A stretch of DNA of 64,000 nucleotides from Alphaproteobacteria bacterium. GTDB taxonomy: Bacteria; Pseudomonadota; Alphaproteobacteria; UBA6615. The stretch spans positions 1-64,000 of the forward strand of contig JAKUPN010000008.1 in NCBI GenBank assembly GCA_022449545.1. The letters run 5' to 3'. Shown one piece after another: positions 53,294 through 61,818 of the stretch (the stretch's first letter is position 1; each line of letters begins with the position of its first letter). A program made the position numbers and the translations under genes. The notes under the pieces are model-generated. The model made no database searches and had not been told where the DNA came from. It saw only the letters and a list, made by a program, of their open reading frames with translations.

Positions 53294-53829
53294 TACACAC
53301 CTGCTTTCTCACCTTCTGGGAATAACCCCACACGTAGATTAGTTGCCTCATAAACTCGATCTTTATCTAGTTGAGCATATCCATCAGCTATAGCGAGAGT
53401 GAAGGCTCTCTTTATAACTTTTTTCACATTTATATGATAGCGAAGCACTTTGCCCCCAGGCTTAACCTCTCCAGTAAACTTGACTTCTCCAACAGACAGT
53501 GCTCGGCCTGGCCCTGGTCGGTTTAACCATCCTAGAAAAAAGCCTAGCATTTGCCAAAGGGCGTCAAGTCCCAGGCAGCCGGGCATAACAGGATCACCTT
53601 CAAAATGGCATTTATAAAACCACAAATGATCAGTTATATCTAATTCAGCTATAATTTCTCCATTACCATGCTCTCCCCCGTCATTATTAATTGAAATAAT
53701 TCGATCAAACATTAAAAGGGGTGGTAAGGGTAGTCTAGCGTTGCCCGGGCCGAATAACTCGCCATGACCGCATAACAACAAGTCCTCATAAGAAAAACTA
53801 TTTTTTGAAAAAGGCGCGTCTATGCTCAT
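53293..53829 (-). CDS. fabA: 3-hydroxydecanoyl-ACP dehydratase/isomerase (FabA)
   Basis: FabA dehydrates 3-hydroxydecanoyl-ACP and isomerises the product, the branch point to unsaturated fatty acids. The active-site segment [20 protein letters not shown] has the catalytic His75 and Asp89 (numbered from the preferred start), at the same spacing as E. coli His70 and Asp84. The frame opens at 53862, but the ATG at 53827-53829 (MSIDAP) has a TTTAGG sequence in front and gives the usual length. It is the first gene of the fabA-fabB-fabI operon. Confidence 0.95.
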   Translation of the reverse strand: MSIDAPFSKNSFSYEDLLLCGHGELFGPGNARLPLPPLLMFDRIISINNDGGEHGNGEIIAELDITDHLWFYKCHFEGDPVMPGCLGLDALWQMLGFFLGWLNRPGPGRALSVGEVKFTGEVKPGGKVLRYHINVKKVIKRAFTLAIADGYAQLDKDRVYEATNLRVGLFPEGEKAGV

Positions 53830-54098
53830 TAGCCTAAACCTAAAATGACATTTGCATGCCAAGAGATGTTTTTGTGGCGTACCTTATTACAGAAAGCTAC
53901 CCCTAATGGCCATCTTTTTATATGTTTTTCTATCGTTAAAAATCTATAGGTTATAAAATTTGTCAATTTGTCCATCTACACTAACTTTTAAAATCTAGAA
54001 TAATAAATAATTTAAAATATACATGGTATTATAGAGTTAACCAGCGTTTTGAAAAGATTCTTCTTTACATAACCTTAGTAAGGTAAATATGTTTGTGT
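53830..54098. promoter_or_regulatory. AT-rich divergent intergenic region between fabA and irr
   Basis: This 269-base gap must hold the promoters for both the fabABI operon and irr. It is strongly AT-rich, with A/T runs around 53995-54025. I found no convincing Irr box, Fur box or riboswitch in it, and no extra gene. Confidence 0.4.
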
Positions 54099-54533
54099 AT
54101 GATAGAAATACAGAAAACAGAAAATAGTAGGCCTTACACAGAAATACTAAACAAAATAAAAAGTGTGAGTCTGAGACCAACCCGTCAGCGACTAGCACTG
54201 GGTAAGTTACTTTTTGATGACGCGGATCGACACGTTACTGCCGAGTCATTGCATGAAGAAGCGATTGCTGCAGGGATCAAAGTATCACTTGCTACGGTTT
54301 ATAATACACTAAACCGGTTTGCTGCAGCAGGATTATTGACTGAAGTTGTTGTTGCCCCAGGACGTTCTTATTACGACACAAATATTACTAATCATCACCA
54401 TTTTTTTTGTGAAGACAATGGAACGCTGGAAGATATTCCTGGGGATGCCATAAAACTTGCTTCGCTTCCTGAGCCGCCATTAGGGACAAAAGTAAAAAGA
54501 TTTGATGTAGTTGTCCGTGTGGAAAAGGATTAG
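54099..54533 (+). CDS. irr: Iron response regulator Irr (Fur family)
   Basis: Irr is the haem-responsive Fur-family regulator of alphaproteobacteria that controls iron and haem genes. The 144-residue product has the helix-turn-helix LRPTRQRLALGKLLF and VSLATVYNTLNRFAAAGL, and the diagnostic haem/metal motif NHHHFFCEDNG with three histidines (99-101). It lacks the N-terminal haem regulatory Cys-Pro motif of Bradyrhizobium Irr, as most Irr proteins do. The frame opens with a TTG at 54093, but the ATG at 54099 is preferred. It faces fabA and precedes rubrerythrin by 191 bases. Confidence 0.95.
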   Translation: MIEIQKTENSRPYTEILNKIKSVSLRPTRQRLALGKLLFDDADRHVTAESLHEEAIAAGIKVSLATVYNTLNRFAAAGLLTEVVVAPGRSYYDTNITNHHHFFCEDNGTLEDIPGDAIKLASLPEPPLGTKVKRFDVVVRVEKD

Positions 54534-54591
54534 ATAATAAGAGTTTAAAAATAGTAAATAAGACTGTAATATAAATGAATTATCATGTAAG

Positions 54592-54606
54592 TTAGAATAG
54601 ATCTAA
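54592..54606. promoter_or_regulatory. Irr-box (ICE)-like palindrome upstream of rubrerythrin
   Basis: TTAGAATAGATCTAA fits the alphaproteobacterial Irr/ICE consensus (TTAGAA-N3-TTCTAA) with a single mismatch in the right half-site. It lies about 120 bases before the rubrerythrin start and 58 bases after the irr stop. Irr control of a diiron protein is biologically plausible. Assignment is by consensus similarity only. Confidence 0.5.
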
Positions 54607-54724
54607 TATATTGACTAGGTTTTTCAATTGGTTCATATTGTACCCCGATGTGATATCTAAAATTAATAAGATTGATATTGTGAGGAAAAGACTGATCCTC
54701 TAGTCCCGTAACAAGGAGAATGAT

Positions 54725-55141
54725 ATGTCATTAAAAGGCAGTAAAACGGAAGGCAACTTAAAAGACGCCTTTGCTGGTGAAAGTCAAGCTAACCGTCGGT
54801 ATTTATATTTTGCTCAAAAAGCGGATGTGGAGGGCTACAATGATGTAGCTGCTGTGTTTAGATCTACCGCTGAAGGTGAAACTGGTCATGCACATGGTCA
54901 CCTGGAGTTTCTAGAAGAGGTTGGTGATCCTGCTACCGGGAATCCAATCGGTACAACTGCGCTTAACCTTGAAGCGGCTATCGCAGGTGAAACTCACGAG
55001 TATACAGATATGTATCCTGGAATGGCTAGAACAGCTCGTGAAGAAGGTTTTGATGAAATATCTGATTGGTTTGAAACCCTGGCAAAAGCAGAAAAAAGCC
55101 ATGCTGGACGTTTTCAAAAAGCAAGAGACGAATTAGATTAA
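54725..55141 (+). CDS. Rubrerythrin-family diiron protein without rubredoxin domain
   Basis: This 138-residue ferritin-like four-helix protein carries the diiron ligand set of rubrerythrins: Glu19 in [10 protein letters not shown], Glu52 and His55 in [10 protein letters not shown], Glu89 and Glu92 in [11 protein letters not shown], and Glu123 and His126 in [10 protein letters not shown]. The C-terminal rubredoxin CxxC pairs are absent, so electrons must come from a separate partner. The family reduces hydrogen peroxide. A strong AAGGAG precedes the ATG. The downstream GlpC-like Fe-S protein is a candidate partner, and the upstream Irr-like palindrome suggests iron or peroxide control. Confidence 0.93.
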   Translation: MSLKGSKTEGNLKDAFAGESQANRRYLYFAQKADVEGYNDVAAVFRSTAEGETGHAHGHLEFLEEVGDPATGNPIGTTALNLEAAIAGETHEYTDMYPGMARTAREEGFDEISDWFETLAKAEKSHAGRFQKARDELD

Positions 55142-55276
55142 ACTAAACTTGCTACTATGAGCTGTTTCGAATTACACCTTACTCAATAGAAACCACTAAA
55201 ATGGGTAGACCGTAAGTAGTCTTGTTGAAGATTTCGATTTTTTGTTTCAAGCTTATAGTTATAGCTGGGGGTTACC

Positions 55277-56689
55277 ATGCCGAATGAAACTGTAAACGGA
55301 GAAATGGTGCCCTCTTCCAGCGAAGGTGGTCTGGGTGCTCCAACGAGACATCCTATTGAGTGGGAAGATCCTAAATACTACGATGAGGAGGATCTTGACT
55401 CTGAACTTAGACGTGTCTTCGATATTTGTCATGGGTGCAGGCGTTGCTTTAATCTTTGTGACAGTTTTCCGCGCCTTTTCGACTTGATAGATGAATCGGA
55501 TTCTGGAGAACTTGATTCGGTTGAATCAGAAGGTTTTAAATCAGTAGTAGATGCATGTACATTCTGTGACATGTGTTTTTTGACCAAGTGTCCATATGTG
55601 CCACCACACGAGTTCAACGTAGATTTTCCTCATTTGATGTTGCGCTATCGAGCAGTTGAAAATAGTAAAAATCAAGTGCCAGTGACGAAACGTGAAATAA
55701 GTAAGACTGATCGCAATGGAAAAGTAGCGTCAACGATGTCTGGTTTGGTAAATTGGGCCTCTAGTACCGATAATGTTATTGCTCGTTCTGTAATAGAAAA
55801 AACCACTAGTATAGACCGTAGAGCGACTTTGCCAAAATTTTCTAAAAAATCGTTTTCTGATATTTCTATCTCTGACTTGCCGGAAATCAATAAAGCTGCG
55901 CCAGCATACGGCAGAAAAGCAATTATATATGCCACCTGCTTTATAAATTATAATAATCCGTTGATGGGCGAACTAACTAGAAAAGTACTGGCCCACAATG
56001 GGGTGACGACTGAAATAATTTATCCATCCTGTTGTGGTATGCCACAATTAGAGCAAGGTGATCTGATGGAAGTTTCTAACAAAGCGAAAAGGGTAGCAAC
56101 TGAAATGCAGCCTTGGATTGATAAGGGTTATGATGTCATATCTTTGACGCCCAGTTGTTCCTTAATGCTTAAGTTTGAGTGGCCATTGATATTACCTGAT
56201 AATAATGATGTCCTTAGATTAGCAGAAGCTACTAGTGATATATCAGAATATATAGTGAAATTATCTAAAGACGAAGGTCTGGTAGAAGGTCTTAGCCAGA
56301 TGCCTGGTCCAATAGCATTGCATCTGGCCTGTCATTCCAGGGCTCAAAACATGGGACAAAAAGCAACAGAGTTACTACGTTTAATTCCTGATATTGACTT
56401 AAATGTAATTGAGCGCTGTTCAGGTCATGGCGGCACTTGGGGTATTTATAAAGATAATTTTGAAACCTCGATCAAAGTTGGTCGACCGGTTGCAAATAAA
56501 TCTAAAGAAGCCGCATATATTGTCTCTGAATGTCCACTTGCTGCGGATCATATATTACAAGGTTTGGAATTACTATCGACAAAACAAAGTGATTCTGGGG
56601 AAAAAAAGGGTAAGACAGTTCCTTCTCGTTCTTTTCATCCGGTTGAATTATTTGCGGCAGCGTATGGGTTTAACTTTAAAGACAAATAA
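55277..56689 (+). CDS. GlpC/heterodisulfide-reductase-like Fe-S oxidoreductase
   Basis: This 470-residue cytosolic protein has two [4Fe-4S] ferredoxin-type motifs, CHGCRRCFNLC (Cys51, 54, 57, 61) and CTFCDMCFLTKCP (Cys94, 97, 100, 105). Two CCG-type domains follow: the first with Cys221 and YPSCCGMP (252-254), the second with Cys352 and RCSGHGG (381-383), where the middle Cys of CCG is Ser. It resembles the GlpC subunit of anaerobic glycerol-3-phosphate dehydrogenase, but no glpA or glpB is present, so that reaction is unlikely. Its neighbours suggest an electron-transfer or thiol/disulfide role with rubrerythrin. The DUF3501 gene follows 20 bases later. Confidence 0.88.
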   Translation: MPNETVNGEMVPSSSEGGLGAPTRHPIEWEDPKYYDEEDLDSELRRVFDICHGCRRCFNLCDSFPRLFDLIDESDSGELDSVESEGFKSVVDACTFCDMCFLTKCPYVPPHEFNVDFPHLMLRYRAVENSKNQVPVTKREISKTDRNGKVASTMSGLVNWASSTDNVIARSVIEKTTSIDRRATLPKFSKKSFSDISISDLPEINKAAPAYGRKAIIYATCFINYNNPLMGELTRKVLAHNGVTTEIIYPSCCGMPQLEQGDLMEVSNKAKRVATEMQPWIDKGYDVISLTPSCSLMLKFEWPLILPDNNDVLRLAEATSDISEYIVKLSKDEGLVEGLSQMPGPIALHLACHSRAQNMGQKATELLRLIPDIDLNVIERCSGHGGTWGIYKDNFETSIKVGRPVANKSKEAAYIVSECPLAADHILQGLELLSTKQSDSGEKKGKTVPSRSFHPVELFAAAYGFNFKDK

Positions 56690-56709
56690 AAAAAATAGTT
56701 GAGGATAGA

Positions 56710-57300
56710 ATGGTTGGTAAGCACGAGATATATCGTGAAGATATTTTAGCGTCAGATATTTATGCTGCTGAACGTTCTGTGCGTCGTAACGAAGTCGTTG
56801 TGATAAAGAAGGATAGGCGTATCGAAGTAGGTCCTGTAGCTTCGTTTTATTTTGAGAACTACGCAACTATGTGGCATCAAATCCATGAAATGTTGTTTAT
56901 AGAAAAAGGAGGAGAAGAACAGATAAGTGATGAACTAGAAGCCTACAATCCACTTATACCCCAAGGAAGAGAGCTTATTGCAACTGTAATGTTTGAAATT
57001 GATGACGAAATAAGACGGCGTAACTTTTTAGCCCGTTTAGGAGGGGTTGAAGAAACAGCTTTTTTACGATTCAACGATGAAAAGATTATGGGTATACCTG
57101 AAGCGGATATAGATCGGACTAGCTCAGAGGGAAAAGCAAGTGCTGTGCAGTTTATCCGTTTCCCATTTACTGATGAGCAGGTTAAAGTTTTTAATTCTAG
57201 TGATACCGAGATTATAATAGGGTTTAATCATACCAATTATAGCCATATGGCCGTTATGTCTATTTCTGTAAAAGAAGCTCTGGCCAAAGACTTTGATTAG
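56710..57300 (+). CDS. DUF3501 family protein
   Basis: This 196-residue protein belongs to the uncharacterised DUF3501 family, which I recognise from its position and sequence (NEVVVIKKDRRIEVGPVASF; FENYATMWHQIHEML). It has no signal peptide or membrane helix and is rich in charged residues, so it is probably cytoplasmic. No catalytic motif is obvious. The ribosome-binding site GAGGAT and the 20-base gap indicate an operon with the GlpC-like gene and probably rubrerythrin. The three together form a recurrent but functionally undefined set in alphaproteobacteria (recollection, not tested here). Confidence 0.85.
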   Translation: MVGKHEIYREDILASDIYAAERSVRRNEVVVIKKDRRIEVGPVASFYFENYATMWHQIHEMLFIEKGGEEQISDELEAYNPLIPQGRELIATVMFEIDDEIRRRNFLARLGGVEETAFLRFNDEKIMGIPEADIDRTSSEGKASAVQFIRFPFTDEQVKVFNSSDTEIIIGFNHTNYSHMAVMSISVKEALAKDFD

Positions 57301-57308
57301 CGTTCTAT

Positions 57309-57824
57309 TTATTCTTTAAACTCTTCCTTAAGAACCCCCCAAAGGGCGGTCTGAGGGATCCAGCCAGTGATTTTTGGGTTATCGGTGGCTATGTGACACC
57401 ACTCATCCTTGCATGTAATCAAAAAAGCAATAACACCTTTTTCTACGTATGCTCTGATCTGGGAAGATTTATTAGGTTTTATGTATAATTTCTGTTCTTT
57501 ATTTTCTATGGCAACGGACCGTTTGTTGTGTACGAGGGTTTTATATAGCCAGCCGGATATTCCCTCTTGAGTTACTATCTGCCGCCACTCGTTGTGCTCT
57601 GAAATGATTTTTACTGGTAAATTTGTAAATGTATAAACCCACTCAATGGGATAACGTTTATCTGGGCCTGTTCTGAGGTTGACTACGTTTGACTTTAGAC
57701 TGACAAATCGAGGTAATGGTAAACCTGATTCAGCGAAAACGGAGAATTGACTAATAAAAAAAAATGAACTTAAAAAGCACACGAAATAAAGTCGCTTGAG
57801 CACTTTTTTTAAAGATAGATTCAT
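57309..57824 (-). CDS. Secreted bacterial SH3-like domain protein
   Basis: This 171-residue protein has a signal peptide (about residues 1-31, ending near FSVFAES) and two SH3-like repeats. The first is VNLRTGPDKRYPIEWVYTFT, then EWRQIVTQEGISGWLYKTLV; the second has LYIKPNKSS, then EWCHIATDNPKITGWIPQTA. Such SH3_4-type proteins in alphaproteobacteria are presumed periplasmic and wall-binding, without proven function. It converges on the DUF3501 gene with an 8-base gap. Confidence 0.87.
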   Translation of the reverse strand: MNLSLKKVLKRLYFVCFLSSFFFISQFSVFAESGLPLPRFVSLKSNVVNLRTGPDKRYPIEWVYTFTNLPVKIISEHNEWRQIVTQEGISGWLYKTLVHNKRSVAIENKEQKLYIKPNKSSQIRAYVEKGVIAFLITCKDEWCHIATDNPKITGWIPQTALWGVLKEEFKE

Positions 57825-58012
57825 AATAAATATGCCCTGTACGCAATTTCTCCGTGATCAGTCAAGATTTTGAAGGTAATTTATTATTAAGTTACTAAAA
57901 TTAGCCTCATAAAGGTTCACAAACAGGATAGTAGAAATTTTTCAAAAAAATTAACAAGGTTTCATAAAAAACAGAAAATCTAATTTTAAACAATAAGATC
58001 AAGGTGATAATT

Positions 58013-58402
58013 TTGAAATATAATGCAGATAAGTTTTTGAGTTTATGGGTGGACTTATTCAATGGTTTAGAAACCCAATCAATTGTAGATTTATACGACA
58101 CTAATGCTATTTTAATTCCTACGTTTTCGCCGAGTAGTACAATCTATAAGGCTGACATTAAATATTATTTTGACGAGCTTTTTGCAAAAGATTCAGTAAG
58201 CGTGGATGTAAGGGAGGTTAAAAAAAATTCGTTTAACGCTAGGGAAGGTCTGAGTATTATTTATGGCACTTATTCCTTTTCGTTCAAGGCCGATTTAAGT
58301 CTCCTAAATTTCCCAGCCCGCTTTACCTTTTTATTAGATTTAAGCCTCCCTGGGCCAATAATCCATCATCATTCCTCACTGATTTCCGAAACAAAGAATT
58401 AA
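58013..58402 (+). CDS. NTF2-like/SnoaL-type small protein
   Basis: This protein of about 130 residues looks like the NTF2-like fold (SgcJ or calcium/calmodulin-kinase association type). It has an N-terminal helix with FLSLWVDLFNGLETQSIVDL, YDTNAILIPTFSPSSTIYK, ADIKYYFDELFAKD and a C-terminal strand ending PIIHHHSSLISE. No catalytic function can be assigned. The start is uncertain: a GTG at 58004 or a TTG at 58013. The TTG is favoured because AAGGTG then serves as its ribosome-binding site. No ATG is present near the N-terminus. Confidence 0.65.
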   Translation: MKYNADKFLSLWVDLFNGLETQSIVDLYDTNAILIPTFSPSSTIYKADIKYYFDELFAKDSVSVDVREVKKNSFNAREGLSIIYGTYSFSFKADLSLLNFPARFTFLLDLSLPGPIIHHHSSLISETKN

Positions 58403-58585
58403 TTTAGCTATAATATTAATTTCGAAGTCATAGAGAACGATTAGTCTAAGGTGTTTCCATAGAATTTACTAAACCCACAACTGTGTAACTATAGGTTAAA
58501 GCTAATTTATTATTATCTAACCGCCTTGAAGACCATACATCTCAATATTAGAGTTTATAGACCCGATTAATAATTTGGAGTTGCT

Positions 58586-59938
58586 ATGAAAAAGATCCTA
58601 ATACAGGGAGGCACTGTCATTTCGATGGAACAGGGTCAGTCAGATGGATCAATTAAAAATGTTCTTATAGAAAATGGACAAATTAGTGACGTTGGAGATA
58701 TTGCCCCCTCTAAACACTCGGAAGTTATCGATGCCACGGGCTGTATTGTTCTTCCAGGTTTGATAGATTCTCACGTCCACACTTGGCAAACGGGATTGCG
58801 AGGTATTGCTGGAGATTGGACGGTTCCTCAGTATATGAGAGCGATGCACGGAGGCTTAGCCACTCACTTTCAGCCCGAAGATATATATATAGCAAATCTG
58901 ATAGGGGCATTATCAAAATTGGACGCCGGTATAACGACACTGGTTGATTGGTGTCACAATAATCCAACACCAGATCATACTAACTGCGCTATTGAAGGAT
59001 TGGTCGAATCGGGAGCAAGGGCACTCTTTCTGCACGGATCTCCCAAACCTGATCCTAAGCCTGGGCAGAAGCATTACAGTGAGGTGCCCATGCCTTATGG
59101 TGAGATAGAACGTCTTCGTAAAGGTCTTCTAGCTTCTGACGATGCGTTGGTAACACTCGGGCTTGCTGTTCTTGGACCCCAATACTCCATTTATGATGTT
59201 TGTGAGCAGGACTACAGATTAGCAAAAGATTACCAACTAGTTGTAAGTGCTCATACTGGTGGGGGGCCGATGCTTGCTCCGGGTGCATTTGAAAAACTTA
59301 TTGAACTCAATTTAATTGATGAAAGAAGTAATATTGTGCATGCTAATAATTTTGATGATCAACTAGTCAAAAGTCTGGTAGATGCTGGTGCATCATTTAC
59401 TGTAACGGCTGATGTCGAGATGCAAATGGGATTTGGAGATCCACTTACCGGTTGTCTTCGTAGATTAGGTGCGCTCATGACTATAGGATCTGATGTTGAG
59501 CCCGCGACATCTGGAGATATGTTTAGCGCAATGAGACTCACTATGAATGTACAGCGTAATATTGATAACCTTAACGCCCTCAGTCGAAATGGCTCCTTGC
59601 CTGAAACATCATCAATATCTTGTTCCGAGGCTCTTCAATGGATAACTATAAATGCTGCCCGTATGATCAAGAAAGAGAATGTCACGGGCACAATAGAACC
59701 TGGTAAGAAAGCTGATATTATAATAATACGAGGCGAAGATCTAAACCTCTTCCCAATTAACAATGCAGTAAATGCAGTGGTTCGTTATGCTAACCCAGGA
59801 AATGTCGATACAGTTATTGTTGATGGAAAGGTTGTAAAGAGGAATGGTAAGCTTCTTTTCAAGGATATTTCAGTGAAAAAAGAGATTCTACTGGAATCAA
59901 GTCAACGCATATTGTCTGACATGGGTTTTCAAACGTAA
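58586..59938 (+). CDS. Amidohydrolase-superfamily protein (atypical aminohydrolase)
   Basis: This 450-residue metal-dependent hydrolase has the composite barrel and sandwich layout of the amidohydrolase superfamily. Metal ligands are visible: H-x-H in DSHVHTWQTG (His63, His65), His223 in SAHTGGG, His252 in IVHANNF and Asp303 in GSDVEPATSGD. Typical members such as chlorohydrolases and SAH deaminase have a catalytic Glu shortly after the third His; here it is Gly-rich, so the reaction may differ. The last barrel strand is followed by GTIEPGKKADIIIIRG, as usual. GGAG precedes the ATG. The substrate is unknown. Confidence 0.85.
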   Translation: MKKILIQGGTVISMEQGQSDGSIKNVLIENGQISDVGDIAPSKHSEVIDATGCIVLPGLIDSHVHTWQTGLRGIAGDWTVPQYMRAMHGGLATHFQPEDIYIANLIGALSKLDAGITTLVDWCHNNPTPDHTNCAIEGLVESGARALFLHGSPKPDPKPGQKHYSEVPMPYGEIERLRKGLLASDDALVTLGLAVLGPQYSIYDVCEQDYRLAKDYQLVVSAHTGGGPMLAPGAFEKLIELNLIDERSNIVHANNFDDQLVKSLVDAGASFTVTADVEMQMGFGDPLTGCLRRLGALMTIGSDVEPATSGDMFSAMRLTMNVQRNIDNLNALSRNGSLPETSSISCSEALQWITINAARMIKKENVTGTIEPGKKADIIIIRGEDLNLFPINNAVNAVVRYANPGNVDTVIVDGKVVKRNGKLLFKDISVKKEILLESSQRILSDMGFQT

Positions 59939-60008
59939 TATTTGTTTTTAGGGCATTAAACTTTTCACATCATTTCTAATTAATACGACTTAAAATTTAC
60001 CTAGGTTT

Positions 60009-60794
60009 TTATATTGGTGAATTTTGAATAGATGGATGATCCCCACACAAAGCACAATTTGGATTGTGGGGGACTTTAATAGTGTGGAAACCAGACTTTA
60101 GGGAATCAAATATTAAAATTCTTCCTGCCATACTGTCACCAAGGTCAAGTAGTTCTTTTATTGCCTCAACTGCTTGTAAAGATCCCATAACTCCAGCCAA
60201 AGCCCCTAAAACACCTGCCTCTTCGCAACGTGGGACCAAGTCAGGTGGAGGGGCCTCTGAAAAAAGACAACGATAACAAGCCGTTTTTTGATTTTGTTTT
60301 TGTCGGAATGTATAGAGTTGTCCTTCAAATCGAAGAAGGGCAGCACTAATGAGTGTTTTATTTAGGTGATAGCAGGTATCATTAAGTAAGTATCTCGTTT
60401 CAAAATTATCTGATCCATCTAAAACTACGTCGTAAAATGAAATAATGTTTGCAGCATTTTTCTTATTTAGCCTCAAATTATACGAATTTACCTCTATCCC
60501 TGGATTGAGTTCTGCAATTGTTTCCTTTGCGCTATCTGCTTTTTTTGTGCCCAGTCGTTTGGTGTTATGTATTACCTGTCGCTGCAGGTTGGTTAGGTCA
60601 ACTTCATCATCATCAATTATACCTAGGGAACCTATGCCAGCTGCTGCTAAATACAGCAAGGCAGGAGCCCCTAAGCCTCCAGCTCCAACAACAAGAACTT
60701 TTGATTCAAGCAGTCGCTTTTGTCCCTCTTCTCCAACCTCGTCTAAAATCAGGTGTCTTGCATAACGATGAAACTGTTCCTCTGAAAAATCCAT
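60009..60794 (-). CDS. MoeB/ThiF/HesA-type adenylyltransferase
   Basis: This E1-like enzyme adenylates the C-terminal glycine of small sulfur-carrier proteins (MoaD, ThiS or similar). The nucleotide loop is VGAGGLGAPAL, with the zinc-site cysteines CYRC and CALC (Cys178, 181, 252, 255 counted from the longer start) and a conserved Cys195. There is no C-terminal rhodanese domain, so sulfur must come from another protein. The frame opens at a TTG at 60809 overlapping cysK, but the ATG at 60794 sits behind AAGGAAAAG and is chosen. Its position just after cysK suggests a role in sulfur transfer for cysteine or cofactors. Confidence 0.9.
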   Translation of the reverse strand: MDFSEEQFHRYARHLILDEVGEEGQKRLLESKVLVVGAGGLGAPALLYLAAAGIGSLGIIDDDEVDLTNLQRQVIHNTKRLGTKKADSAKETIAELNPGIEVNSYNLRLNKKNAANIISFYDVVLDGSDNFETRYLLNDTCYHLNKTLISAALLRFEGQLYTFRQKQNQKTACYRCLFSEAPPPDLVPRCEEAGVLGALAGVMGSLQAVEAIKELLDLGDSMAGRILIFDSLKSGFHTIKVPHNPNCALCGDHPSIQNSPI

Positions 60795-60805
60795 TTTCTT
60801 TTCCT

Positions 60806-61765
60806 TCAAAGCCCTTCAAAAAGAGATGTAGAGAGGTATCGTTCGGCGAATGAAGGTAATATTACAACTATAGATTGACCACTCATTTCATCTCGTTTGC
60901 TAACTTCCAGGGCAGCTGCTAATGCGGCACCAGAAGAAATACCGCATGGTATTCCTTCAAATTTTGCCGCTAAACGGGCCATTCGAACGGCAGTTTCATT
61001 GGCGATGGGTAGAACTTCATCTATTAGATCAGTGTTTAGTATATCGGGAATAAAGCCTGCTCCTATTCCCTGGATTTTATGAATTCCCGGGGTGCCCCCT
61101 GATAGTACAGCACTGTCTTCAGGCTCAACGGCAATCATTTTCAGACCTGGTTTGAGTGTTTTTAAAGTTTCTGCAACGCCGGTCAAGGTGCCTCCAGTGC
61201 CTACTCCTGTTACTACTGCATTTACTTCCCCATTTGTATCATTCCAAATTTCCTGCGCTGTCGTATTTCGATGTATTTCTGGGTTGGCACTATTTTTAAA
61301 TTGCTGTGGCATAAAAGCGTTGGGGGTTTCAGAGACAATTTTTTCTGCGGTTTTTATAGCACCTGTGATTCCATCAATTGCAGGCGTTAATATTAGTTCT
61401 GCCCCCATTAGTAGTAACATTTTCCTACGTTCTTGTGACATAGAGTCAGGCATAACTAAAATACATCGGTAGCCTCTTGCTGCAGCAACAAACGCTAGTG
61501 CTATACCAGTATTACCTGAGGTTGGCTCCACTATAACACTATTTGAGCTTAGCTTTTTCTGCTCTTCAGCTGCCTTTATCATCGCTAGACCTATTCTATC
61601 TTTGACTGATGCCAGAGGATTAAAAAATTCAAGCTTGGCTAACACCTCTGCTTTCGATTTTTCTTTAACAGCGAGTCTATTGATACGAACCAAAGGTGTA
61701 GCCCCAATAGTGTCAACGATAGAATCATAAATTTTTCCACGAAACTCTTTCAAATCTTTGCTCAT
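60806..61765 (-). CDS. cysK: Cysteine synthase A (O-acetylserine sulfhydrylase)
   Basis: CysK makes cysteine from O-acetylserine and sulfide with pyridoxal phosphate. The PLP lysine is Lys55 in PLASVKDRIG. The TSGNTGIALAF loop and the glycine-rich GVGTGGTLTG phosphate site follow. The 319-residue length and the C-terminal part are normal. It lies between an Rrf2 regulator (53-base gap) and the MoeB-like gene, all on the same strand. That neighbourhood leaves open use of a protein-thiocarboxylate as sulfur donor, as in CysM/CysO systems, but no carrier gene is visible. Confidence 0.95.
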   Translation of the reverse strand: MSKDLKEFRGKIYDSIVDTIGATPLVRINRLAVKEKSKAEVLAKLEFFNPLASVKDRIGLAMIKAAEEQKKLSSNSVIVEPTSGNTGIALAFVAAARGYRCILVMPDSMSQERRKMLLLMGAELILTPAIDGITGAIKTAEKIVSETPNAFMPQQFKNSANPEIHRNTTAQEIWNDTNGEVNAVVTGVGTGGTLTGVAETLKTLKPGLKMIAVEPEDSAVLSGGTPGIHKIQGIGAGFIPDILNTDLIDEVLPIANETAVRMARLAAKFEGIPCGISSGAALAAALEVSKRDEMSGQSIVVILPSFAERYLSTSLFEGL

Positions 61766-61818
61766 TGGTTTGGCATGTCCAATAGTTTATGTAATTACGA
61801 TGATGTAAAAGCTATGTT

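Noticed and set aside
53830-54098. Irr or Fur box in the fabA-irr gap
   Set aside because: Several AT-rich partial palindromes occur, but none keeps both half-sites of either consensus.
55277-56689. Anaerobic glycerol-3-phosphate dehydrogenase subunit C as the true function
   Set aside because: No glpA or glpB is present and the neighbours are rubrerythrin and DUF3501, so only the domain type is kept.
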